Assembly: GCA_016200445.1 (NCBI GenBank)
Contig: JACQEQ010000042.1
Span: forward strand, 1 to 12,003
Length of the DNA: 12,003 nt
From: Gammaproteobacteria bacterium
GTDB lineage: Bacteria; Pseudomonadota; Gammaproteobacteria; SG8-11
Direction of reading: 5' to 3'
Position 1 is the stretch's first letter; each line of letters begins with the position of its first letter. Shown piece after piece: positions 7,065-12,003 of this stretch. The notes under the pieces are model-generated. The model saw only the letters and a program-made list of their open reading frames with translations. It made no database searches and was not told the origin of the DNA. The translations under genes were made by a program, and so were the position numbers.

Positions 7065-7715
7065 ATGCGTTTAATTCTTCTGGGTGCGCCCGGCGCGGGC
7101 AAGGGTACCGTCGCCAAGTTACTTACGCAGCTCGACGGCTCGGTGCAAATTTCAACCGGTGACATTCTGCGCGGCGCCGTGCAGGCCGGTACCGAACTTG
7201 GCAAAAAGGCTAAGGAATATATGGATCGCGGTGACTTGGTGCCGGACGATCTGATTCTCGGCATTATGGAAAAACGTTTTCTGGAACCCGATTGCCAAAA
7301 AGGTTTTTTGCTCGACGGCTTCCCGCGCACCATTCCGCAAGCCGACGCGCTGAAGAAAATCCTCGTCAAACTCAACATCAAACTCGACATGGCCGTGAAT
7401 CTCGAAGTGCCACGTGAAGTCATTTTGGATCGCCTCAGCACACGCCGCACCTGCGTGAACAGCAGTTGCCAGGCCATCTACAACGTAAAGAGCATGCCGC
7501 CCAAAGTTGCCGGCAAATGCGACAAATGCGGTAGCGAAATCGTACAACGCGCCGACGAAACCGAAGCCGCCATCAGCAAACGCCTCGACACCTATAACGA
7601 GAAGACCGCGCCGCTGATCGGGTTCTACAAGAAAGAAGGTTTGTTGTTTGACGTGAACGCTACGGCGAGCGACACCGTGGTGAATGCGATTAAGCGGAAG
7701 ATTGACGGGATATAG
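7065..7715 (+). CDS. adk: Adenylate kinase
   Basis: This 216-residue enzyme interconverts ATP + AMP and 2 ADP in the cytoplasm. The start at 7065 is chosen over an open in-frame extension to 6942 because AAAGGGA lies seven bases upstream and the protein then begins MRLILLGAPGAGKGT, the family N-terminus. The P-loop GAPGAGKGT is at 7-15, the NMP-binding STGD motif follows near residue 32, and DGFPRT is at 84-89. The LID domain carries four cysteines, C130-x4-C135-x16-C152-x2-C155, a zinc-finger-like LID as in many Gram-positive and some proteobacterial enzymes; E. coli Adk lacks it. The x4 spacing of the first pair is wider than the common x2. P-loop position 16 is Val where most Adk proteins have Gln. 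It is complete and appears monocistronic, so it could be a second, non-canonical copy. Confidence 0.95.
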   Translation: MRLILLGAPGAGKGTVAKLLTQLDGSVQISTGDILRGAVQAGTELGKKAKEYMDRGDLVPDDLILGIMEKRFLEPDCQKGFLLDGFPRTIPQADALKKILVKLNIKLDMAVNLEVPREVILDRLSTRRTCVNSSCQAIYNVKSMPPKVAGKCDKCGSEIVQRADETEAAISKRLDTYNEKTAPLIGFYKKEGLLFDVNATASDTVVNAIKRKIDGI

Positions 7716-7782
7716 TTCGGACCCTAGCAGCCTGTCAGACTTAAGGATGGCGGGGTCGTAAAATGTCATGCTTGGCGTTCAC

Positions 7783-7797
7783 AATCTTTGAAAGATT
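7783..7797. promoter_or_regulatory. Small perfect palindrome before the cytochrome gene
   Basis: AATCTTT (7783-7789) and AAAGATT (7791-7797) are perfect inverted copies around a single G, 19 bases before the cytochrome start and just ahead of its Shine-Dalgarno (AGGAG, 7804-7808). It could be an operator or a 5'-leader hairpin. It is short enough that chance is a real alternative. Confidence 0.25.
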
Positions 7798-7815
7798 CTA
7801 ACCAGGAGATAACGC

Positions 7816-8103
7816 ATGAAACGTTTGTTGATATCTGCCGTAGGTCTGGCATTAAACATCCCTGTAATGGCTGCTGACGTTGATTATCGAAAAGATGTTC
7901 GTGCACTTTGGCAGGCAAAGTGTTCTGCCTGTCATGGTGCAGACGCACCGTACGTTGGTGATTTCAAAGAGGCTAAAGAAAAATTCACCGCCGCGATGAA
8001 AGGCCCACGTATGGACACCTACAGTGACCTGCTGTACTTCGTCGCCTGGCCGGACACCGGCGCCCTCATGCGCCGCCTCGACACATCAGCAAAGACGAGT
8101 TGA
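7816..8103 (+). CDS. Small periplasmic c-type cytochrome, internally deleted and truncated
   Basis: This is a 95-residue product with a Sec signal peptide (about 1-20, hydrophobic LLISAVGLALNIPVMAA), cleaved near Ala19/Ala20. One covalent haem site, CSACH, is at 36-40, so the mature protein would be a periplasmic monohaem electron carrier. The start is firm: AGGAG lies seven bases upstream. The segment MKGPRMDTYSDLLYFVAWPD leads into TGALMRRLD; by my recollection this is a family of roughly 130-150 residues found in betaproteobacteria. Here, after LMRRLD (residue 89), the frame reads only TSAKTS and stops. The normal C-terminus survives in another frame at 8082-8126. Roughly 40-50 codons of the usual middle seem to be missing, perhaps including an axial haem ligand. 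It might still attach haem but is probably not functional. Confidence 0.8.
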   Translation: MKRLLISAVGLALNIPVMAADVDYRKDVRALWQAKCSACHGADAPYVGDFKEAKEKFTAAMKGPRMDTYSDLLYFVAWPDTGALMRRLDTSAKTS

Positions 8104-8126
8104 TGAAAATCAAGGCGAAGTATTAA
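8082..8126 (+). pseudogene. Out-of-frame relic of the cytochrome C-terminus
   Basis: In the frame offset from the cytochrome, bases 8082-8126 read HISKDELMKIKAKY followed by TAA. This resembles the expected lysine-rich C-terminal ending of this cytochrome family (an ITK-(E/D)-(E/D)-L-type motif ending KY or AY). It joins directly to the LMRRLD segment at about 8076-8083, so a deletion that was not a multiple of three removed the intervening codons. Family recognition is from memory; the frame offset itself is directly visible. Confidence 0.6.
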
Positions 8127-8158
8127 CCGCGTGAGATAGGAAATTGATCGTCGGTTTC

Positions 8159-8190
8159 CCCGGGTTACGCCGCGCTGCGGCTAACCCGGG
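8159..8190. repeat. GC-rich hairpin repeat (REP-like), possible terminator
   Basis: CCCGGGTTA at 8159-8167 pairs with TAACCCGGG at 8182-8190. The stem continues inward through GCCGC/GCGGC, with one bulged C on the left, giving about 14 pairs and a very short loop. It lies 33 bases after the cytochrome relic's stop. GGGTTACGCC…GGCGTAACCC-type hairpins are common dispersed extragenic repeats in proteobacteria. No T-tract follows, so a repeat identity is favoured over a strict intrinsic terminator. Confidence 0.6.
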
Positions 8191-8222
8191 CTGACTTCAG
8201 ACGTTGTTCATCAGCGGTGTAG

Positions 8223-8262
8223 CACATTGGTGTAGCATCTTTTACAGGCCTACACCAATGTG
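8223..8262. promoter_or_regulatory. Perfect 13-bp inverted repeat covering a start codon
   Basis: CACATTGGTGTAG (8223-8235) and CTACACCAATGTG (8250-8262) are perfect inverted copies around 14 bases. The ATG at 8258-8260, the best start for the following gene, lies inside the right arm. GGTGTAGCA also occurs twice as a direct repeat (8216-8224 and 8229-8237), 13 bases apart. In RNA the hairpin would bury the start codon; in DNA the arms could be a two-fold binding site. Confidence 0.5.
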
Positions 8263-8941
8263 TCAATTCTCTGTTTTAAGCATGCTGTTTGTGCTGCTTT
8301 GCATGAGCTGCACGCCACTCGTTCACTCCGTGCCCGATCCGAATTTTTCAGCCACACTTGATCAGTACATCGCAACACATCCTGCGCGACGCGCTGATCT
8401 GCTGGCAGCACTCGAAAATCCGAGCCGCTGGATAAATTTGAGCTACAAAGAATTACTGCTCGTAGCCAATTCGAATAGGTATACGCCGCAACGTTTTTGG
8501 GGAGACGGCTTCTATATTGACTATCGCCATGCAGATCAATGTCGTTCACTCGATGGGGTCATGTTTTTTCAATCGTATGTAATCGTTATCCGCTCGTGCA
8601 GAGTCGTCGCCAGCCTCATCACGACGCCACACATCGTACGCATACAGCAGTTTCTGCTGACCGATCCGGACGTAACATTTGCCTCGGCACAGGCGTTCTT
8701 GGAACAACGCGTCGTGGATGGCATGACCATGAAGGAGTTACGACTGCTCTACCCCAGCGTTCGATTTCAGGAAACAAGACACTGCTATGGTAGCGAGCTC
8801 AATCATTGCACGGAGGCTTGCAAAATCTGCGATGTCACCTTGCTGTTCAACGGGGTTTACTACTTTTTTAAAAATCGCAGTCCATTCGGCGTGCCGCGGC
8901 TTACCCAGGTCATTCCGCCGTTACCACTCAGTCCAAACTAA
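8258..8941 (+). CDS. Exported hypothetical protein, possible lipoprotein
   Basis: I do not recognise this 227-residue protein. The N-terminus (MCQFSVLSMLFVLLCMSCTP) is a hydrophobic export signal. CMSC could be a poor lipobox: Ser at -1 is acceptable but Cys at -3 is not the usual Leu. The rest is soluble and mixed alpha/beta, with a cysteine-rich patch (CYGSELNHCTEACKICD) near 181-197 that suggests disulfides. The ATG at 8258 is preferred; only a weak AGG (8246-8248) precedes it and the codon sits in a perfect inverted repeat. A TTG at 8204 and an ATG at 8282 are alternatives in the same frame. It converges on the minus-strand secreted protein, with nine bases between their stop codons. The reading frame is long and clean, so it is probably a real gene. 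Confidence 0.65.
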   Translation: MCQFSVLSMLFVLLCMSCTPLVHSVPDPNFSATLDQYIATHPARRADLLAALENPSRWINLSYKELLLVANSNRYTPQRFWGDGFYIDYRHADQCRSLDGVMFFQSYVIVIRSCRVVASLITTPHIVRIQQFLLTDPDVTFASAQAFLEQRVVDGMTMKELRLLYPSVRFQETRHCYGSELNHCTEACKICDVTLLFNGVYYFFKNRSPFGVPRLTQVIPPLPLSPN

Positions 8942-8950
8942 TGTCGACAG

Positions 8951-9535
8951 TTACGGACCTGCGCACTCCCGCACAGTGTCGGTATCCGTGCGGTACTCGT
9001 AGCGCTTCCCGGCGTATTCCAGCTCCACGCGTTTGCCACCGGAGTTTCCCCCACTCGCTTCCTCCGCACAGGCTGCGGTTGTATCTGGCGAACCCGCGCG
9101 AATCGTATGCACTTGAATGTTAGCGGCATCGACGTTGAGCGTTGTCGCAAGGCGTTCACGTGCGCGGCGCAGCACGTCCACGGTTGCTTGCGCCGCTTGC
9201 GCTTTTGGCGCAGTTGAATTGCCCGCGCCGCGCACGCACACCACAGCGCGGGCACCGGCGATATGCACCGGGTATAGCTCCTTCCCCGCCGTGACTTCCA
9301 CTTTGAATCCGGGCGTGATGACTTGCATATACATCATGCCCGGCTGCGGGCAGCCCAGGCTGCTATCCGGCCAGTCCACAGCCTGCGCATGCTGCACCCC
9401 GAGCTGTTCGACCGGTACGGCAAGCTGCTTACTCACCGCTTGCTTCGCCAGGGTGATGACCTGTGCATCGGTCATGGATTCGTTCGTGTTCATCGCGGCG
9501 ATACCCAGAAATACGCTAAATACTGAAGCGAGCAT
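8951..9535 (-). CDS. Secreted protein with two diverged copies of a WPDSSLGC-type unit
   Basis: This is a 194-residue protein with a very strong Shine-Dalgarno (AGGAGG five bases before the ATG at 9535). A short hydrophobic N-terminus (MLASVFSVFLGIAA) acts as signal peptide or anchor. Residues about 29-100 form a unit containing LAVPVEQLGVQHAQAVDWPDSSLGCP, then a Tyr/Gly beta segment and a closing Cys100. WPDSSLGCP-x-PG is a motif seen in many uncharacterised bacterial exported proteins. Residues about 122-191 repeat the same layout in decayed form: LATTLNVDAANIQVHTIRAG, Cys156, GKRYEYRTDTDTV, Cys191. The Cys-to-Cys spacings are 38 and 35, suggesting one disulfide per unit. The function is unknown. 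The gene is divergent from the methyltransferase-like gene across 145 bases of intergenic DNA. Confidence 0.8.
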   Translation of the reverse strand: MLASVFSVFLGIAAMNTNESMTDAQVITLAKQAVSKQLAVPVEQLGVQHAQAVDWPDSSLGCPQPGMMYMQVITPGFKVEVTAGKELYPVHIAGARAVVCVRGAGNSTAPKAQAAQATVDVLRRARERLATTLNVDAANIQVHTIRAGSPDTTAACAEEASGGNSGGKRVELEYAGKRYEYRTDTDTVRECAGP

Positions 9536-9680
9536 GGCGGCCTCCTGTACTTGAATTCTGGTTAGAGTTTGCGCTTTGCTCTGCTAACCGGGAAAATGAG
9601 CGCCACTTGCATCCAGCTGTGCGCTGACCAACATAACTCAAATCGTAAACCACGTGAATTAGCCGTAGAGACCCGCCACC

Positions 9681-10538
9681 ATGAACTTCGAATTATTACG
9701 CGAGATGGACTCGTTCAGCGAGGAGATGCTCAATCGCATTATCGCTTTTCAAACCAAAGAACATGCCGCCTGGAATAGCCAACTGCCCTTCGCGCAACGC
9801 ATCCAAGAACTTACGCTGCACGACTTGGTGCTCAGCCACCCGCAGCGCGATCCAAAACTCTGCGGCCCGACCATCGCGCACTATGCGCCGCGCCGCGACG
9901 AGATGTGGCGCATCGCCGCTTACGCACGTGCGGTTGCGAGCGATCCCGTAGTGTGCGAGCTGCATGCCCGCAATGGATTTTTGGGCAGCCTGCTGGCGCG
10001 TGAAAATGTGCGCGTCATCGGGCTGCGCGATCCGCGCACCAAACCGAATCAAATTGCAGATTTTTACGACAACGAACATTACGACATGCGCAGCGGTACG
10101 ATAGCGCAGAACGCACCGGTATTCGATCTGGCGTTTTCGGCATGGATGCCCAGCGGCGAAAACCACACCCCCGCGCTGCTGGCATGCCGGCCAAAAATCG
10201 TTGTGTATGTCTACACCGAGCACGCCGATCCGATTTCATTACAACCTCAAACCGGAACAACCGAAGCGTTTACGCAATTATCGAGTGACTACAAGTTGAT
10301 CGATCAATGGCAAGACGTGCGCCCGGCGGATTTTTTTAAGGAAGTCTGGCCCGATCTGACCGGCAATCTCGCCGAGACGCGCATCACCCGCGTGTACGCA
10401 CGCACTGAATTTCACAACCTGGCGCCTATTGCATCGGCTGCGCCGCTGGCGCATTACGATTGGGAGAAAGATTTGCAGATGGCGTCGCTGGCACTCGAAG
10501 CGAAACAATTCCTGAAGCAGCGGGGCATTGCGCTATAA
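9681..10538 (+). CDS. Methyltransferase-like protein with degenerate SAM-binding motif
   Basis: This is a 285-residue soluble protein with no signal peptide. An N-terminal helical region (1-85) is followed by what looks like a class I methyltransferase fold. PVVCELHARNGFLGSLLA (89-106) occupies the position of motif I, and NVRVIGLRDP (109-118) that of motif II. Later CRPKIVVYVYTEHADP and the ending TRITRVYARTE match the strand pattern of the proteins whose motif I reads E-(I/V)-GAGxGYW. The Gly-rich loop is replaced by HARNG, so SAM binding is doubtful. The ATG at 9681 has only a weak purine run (GTAGAGA) upstream. The assignment rests on pattern recognition and is moderate; the gene itself is well supported by a long clean frame and a hairpin at its 3' end. 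Confidence 0.7.
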   Translation: MNFELLREMDSFSEEMLNRIIAFQTKEHAAWNSQLPFAQRIQELTLHDLVLSHPQRDPKLCGPTIAHYAPRRDEMWRIAAYARAVASDPVVCELHARNGFLGSLLARENVRVIGLRDPRTKPNQIADFYDNEHYDMRSGTIAQNAPVFDLAFSAWMPSGENHTPALLACRPKIVVYVYTEHADPISLQPQTGTTEAFTQLSSDYKLIDQWQDVRPADFFKEVWPDLTGNLAETRITRVYARTEFHNLAPIASAAPLAHYDWEKDLQMASLALEAKQFLKQRGIAL

Positions 10539-10546
10539 AAAATCTG

Positions 10547-10573
10547 CGTAGGGCGGGCGGTGCCCGGCCTACG
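10547..10573. terminator. Hairpin between convergent genes (bidirectional terminator or dispersed repeat)
   Basis: CGTAGGGCGGGC (10547-10558) pairs with GCCCGGCCTACG (10562-10573) except at one position, around a GGT loop. It starts eight bases after the methyltransferase-like gene's stop and overlaps the stop codon of the minus-strand PilZ-like gene (10569-10571). The run TATAAAAAATC just before it supplies a U-tract for minus-strand transcripts, so it may terminate the PilZ-like gene. CGTAGGGCGGG-type ends are also common in proteobacterial intergenic repeats. Confidence 0.5.
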
Positions 10574-11690
10574 CTGCCCGCATCGCCTCGATATTCTTCT
10601 GTTCGCTGAACGGCACTTCTATCACTTCGTACTCGAAATGCGAAAACGAGGCAGTCGCCTCGTGCATACGGATGAGTCGAACATAGACCAAACTTTCGCC
10701 GCGATTTAATACCAAACAGGTCCCCACATCATAAATTGCCGAAGGCACCAGCAAGTGCGTGGTCTCACCCTCGGTAAGCAATAAACTGCGAAAATATTCT
10801 CCGCCGCTGCCCACACCGCCAATCGAACGCACGGCTACCGGTTGCAAGCTACCCGGTATCGCTTTGATGCCGATTTCCAATTGTTCGTCGCGCACATCGC
10901 GCAACCAGCGCACGCTGCCCGCCTGCCAGTCGGCGCTTAAATTGTTTGCATATTTCAACACCACAACATCGCCCACGCGGATGCGTTTTCCGCGTCCGTC
11001 GCAGGCCACGCCTATACCGCCGCTGCTGCCGTTGATTTGCTGCCACAGCTGCGCGGTGAAATCCAAATCCATATCTTCGGCACGTTTTCCGGTGTTGGCT
11101 TTGCTGGCGTAAATTTTTTCCCATAGATCTTCGGCACCGGCAAACTGTGAAAGGCGCGGCTTCGCGACGCCGGTTTCTAATTTGTCAAGCTTGTCAGCAG
11201 CCTTCCACGGCTCGTCTTCGATCGGGACCAGCGAGAAGGTTTGCTTTACACCGCCGGGGCGATAAAAACGTACTTCGTCGCGTTCCGGGGTAAATGGTAA
11301 CTCGTTGCTGACAAAGTGATGGCTGGCGCTCATACCGGCGGCCATGACAACACCCGCGCTATTGGGTTTGCGCTCGCTCTGACGCTCGCGGCGGCCGCCC
11401 CACGCCTGCTGAAGGCGCTGCAACATGTCGCGGCGGATGCGCTCGCGCAGAGTTATGGTTGCTGCATCGGTGTCATCTTGCGGCTCGGTATATTTGTCAA
11501 GCTCCGATGTAATGTGCTCAACCAGCCGGCTTACATCTAGGACGCGCAGCTCGTCGCTGAACACCGGCAGGTCATGCTGCAACGCGTACTGCGGGGGTAA
11601 GTCCCGATCCAAACCGATAAAATATTTTCCATCGCGCGACAAATTCCAATCCCCTCGGGATGCGGCGCGACGGAGTGATACGCTTCGCAA
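10569..11690 (-). CDS. N-terminally truncated PilZ-like (putative c-di-GMP effector) protein
   Basis: The open frame runs 373 codons from a TTG at 11690, but its first ~20 residues are ketosynthase DNA read out of frame, so true homology begins near residue 21 (about 11630, GKYFIGLDRDLPPQ). The remainder matches a proteobacterial family with a C-terminal PilZ-like domain. WQQINGSSGGIGVACDG (215-231) resembles the PilZ D/N-x-S-x-x-G pattern. It is followed by IRVGDVVVLK and WQAGSVRWLRDVRDEQLEIGIKAI, typical of the PilZ-like barrel in large c-di-GMP effectors. The upstream RxxxR part of the site would be in the linker and is not clear. With no plausible start signal and an N-terminus replaced by another gene, it is probably not expressed as a proper protein. 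The identification is from memory of the family pattern and is moderate. Confidence 0.6.
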   Translation of the reverse strand: MRSVSLRRAASRGDWNLSRDGKYFIGLDRDLPPQYALQHDLPVFSDELRVLDVSRLVEHITSELDKYTEPQDDTDAATITLRERIRRDMLQRLQQAWGGRRERQSERKPNSAGVVMAAGMSASHHFVSNELPFTPERDEVRFYRPGGVKQTFSLVPIEDEPWKAADKLDKLETGVAKPRLSQFAGAEDLWEKIYASKANTGKRAEDMDLDFTAQLWQQINGSSGGIGVACDGRGKRIRVGDVVVLKYANNLSADWQAGSVRWLRDVRDEQLEIGIKAIPGSLQPVAVRSIGGVGSGGEYFRSLLLTEGETTHLLVPSAIYDVGTCLVLNRGESLVYVRLIRMHEATASFSHFEYEVIEVPFSEQKNIEAMRAA

Positions 11691-12003
11691 CTGCGGCCAT
11701 GGCCAATCACTTCGGCATAAATTTTTGCGCCCCGCAAAAGCGCGTGAGCCAATTCTTCAAGCACGAGGTAGGCACCGCCTTCGCCAAGCAAAAATCCGTC
11801 GCGTTCCGAATCAAACGGGCGCATCGCCTTTTTCGGAGAATCGTTCCGGCAGGTCATTACTCTGGTCAGGCAAAAGACAGCCCAGAGCGCAGGCAACAGC
11901 GGTGCTTCGTTGCCACCGGCGATCATCACATCCACATCGTCATGCTGAATCATGCTCAAGGCGTAGCCGAGCGCGTCATTTCCCGACGCGCTGCCCGAGC
12001 AGT
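11537..12003 (-). pseudogene. Beta-ketoacyl synthase (FabF-like), partial and truncated at its 3' end
   Basis: The gene enters from the right edge of the window. In-frame sequence from 12001 reads CSGSASGNDALGYALSMIQ, then the diagnostic KAS-II stretch DVMIAGGNEAP, RPFDSERDGFLLGEG, ALLRGAKIYAEVIGHG and VAPHPEGIGICRAMEN. Family homology stops at about 11615-11630, after which the frame reads unrelated residues to a TAG at 11537-11539. The two catalytic histidines and the lysine that follow in intact ketosynthases (NAHGTST region onwards) are missing, so the visible gene cannot make an active condensing enzyme. The residue aligned without gaps to E. coli FabF Cys163 is Ser. The downstream sequence, in a different frame, is the PilZ-like protein. 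Confidence 0.8.

Noticed and set aside
7728..7746. AGCAGCCTGTCAGACTTAA resembling an insertion-sequence end, next to the damaged cytochrome
   Set aside because: No inverted partner, transposase or target duplication was found nearby; the resemblance is only by memory of similar IS ends.
9558..9590. GGTTAG…CTAACC inverted repeat in the gap between the divergent secreted-protein and methyltransferase-like genes
   Set aside because: Only six matching bases with an 18-base spacer; too short to separate from chance.

Overview
The window is moderately GC-rich, gene-dense DNA with the look of a beta- or gammaproteobacterial chromosome. The pointers are the family mix: a PilZ-type protein, an SDR/AraC pair, a CxxCH periplasmic cytochrome, FabF-like ketosynthase sequence, and dispersed GC-rich hairpins at gene ends. 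The lineage call is an inference from families and carries low confidence. I see no rRNA, tRNA, CRISPR array, phage gene or intact transposase.

Layout, left to right. (1) 1-132 is the 3' end of an unrecognised gene, followed by 220 bp of non-coding DNA with one hairpin. (2) 353-2241 is a two-gene ABC-2 exporter (ATPase, then permease) coupled by a TAATG stop/start overlap. (3) 2264-2395 is a long near-perfect inverted repeat between convergent genes, either a MITE-like element or a two-way terminator. (4) 2433-6911 holds a short-chain dehydrogenase (minus strand) divergent from an AraC-family regulator (plus strand). Nine bases after the regulator comes a GH63-type glucosidase split by one frameshift. 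The regulator plausibly controls both neighbours. (5) 7065-7715 is adenylate kinase with a four-cysteine LID. (6) 7816-8126 is a small c-type cytochrome with an internal deletion whose original C-terminal tail survives out of frame. (7) 8258-8941 is an orphan exported protein whose start codon lies in a perfect 13-bp inverted repeat. (8) 8951-9535 (minus) is a secreted protein made of two diverged copies of one unit, divergent from a methyltransferase-like protein with a degraded SAM-binding loop (9681-10538). (9) 10569-12003 (minus) is a broken junction: a ketosynthase loses its 3' half and runs out of frame into an N-terminally truncated PilZ-like protein.

The main theme is gene damage: three loci within 12 kb are interrupted. 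This could be genuine decay in the lineage or assembly/consensus error, which the sequence alone cannot settle. I do not see a convincing new multi-gene system. The observations most worth following up are the ketosynthase/PilZ junction, the Ser at the ketosynthase nucleophile position, the inverted-repeat element, the palindrome over the orphan gene's start, and the duplicated-domain secreted protein.
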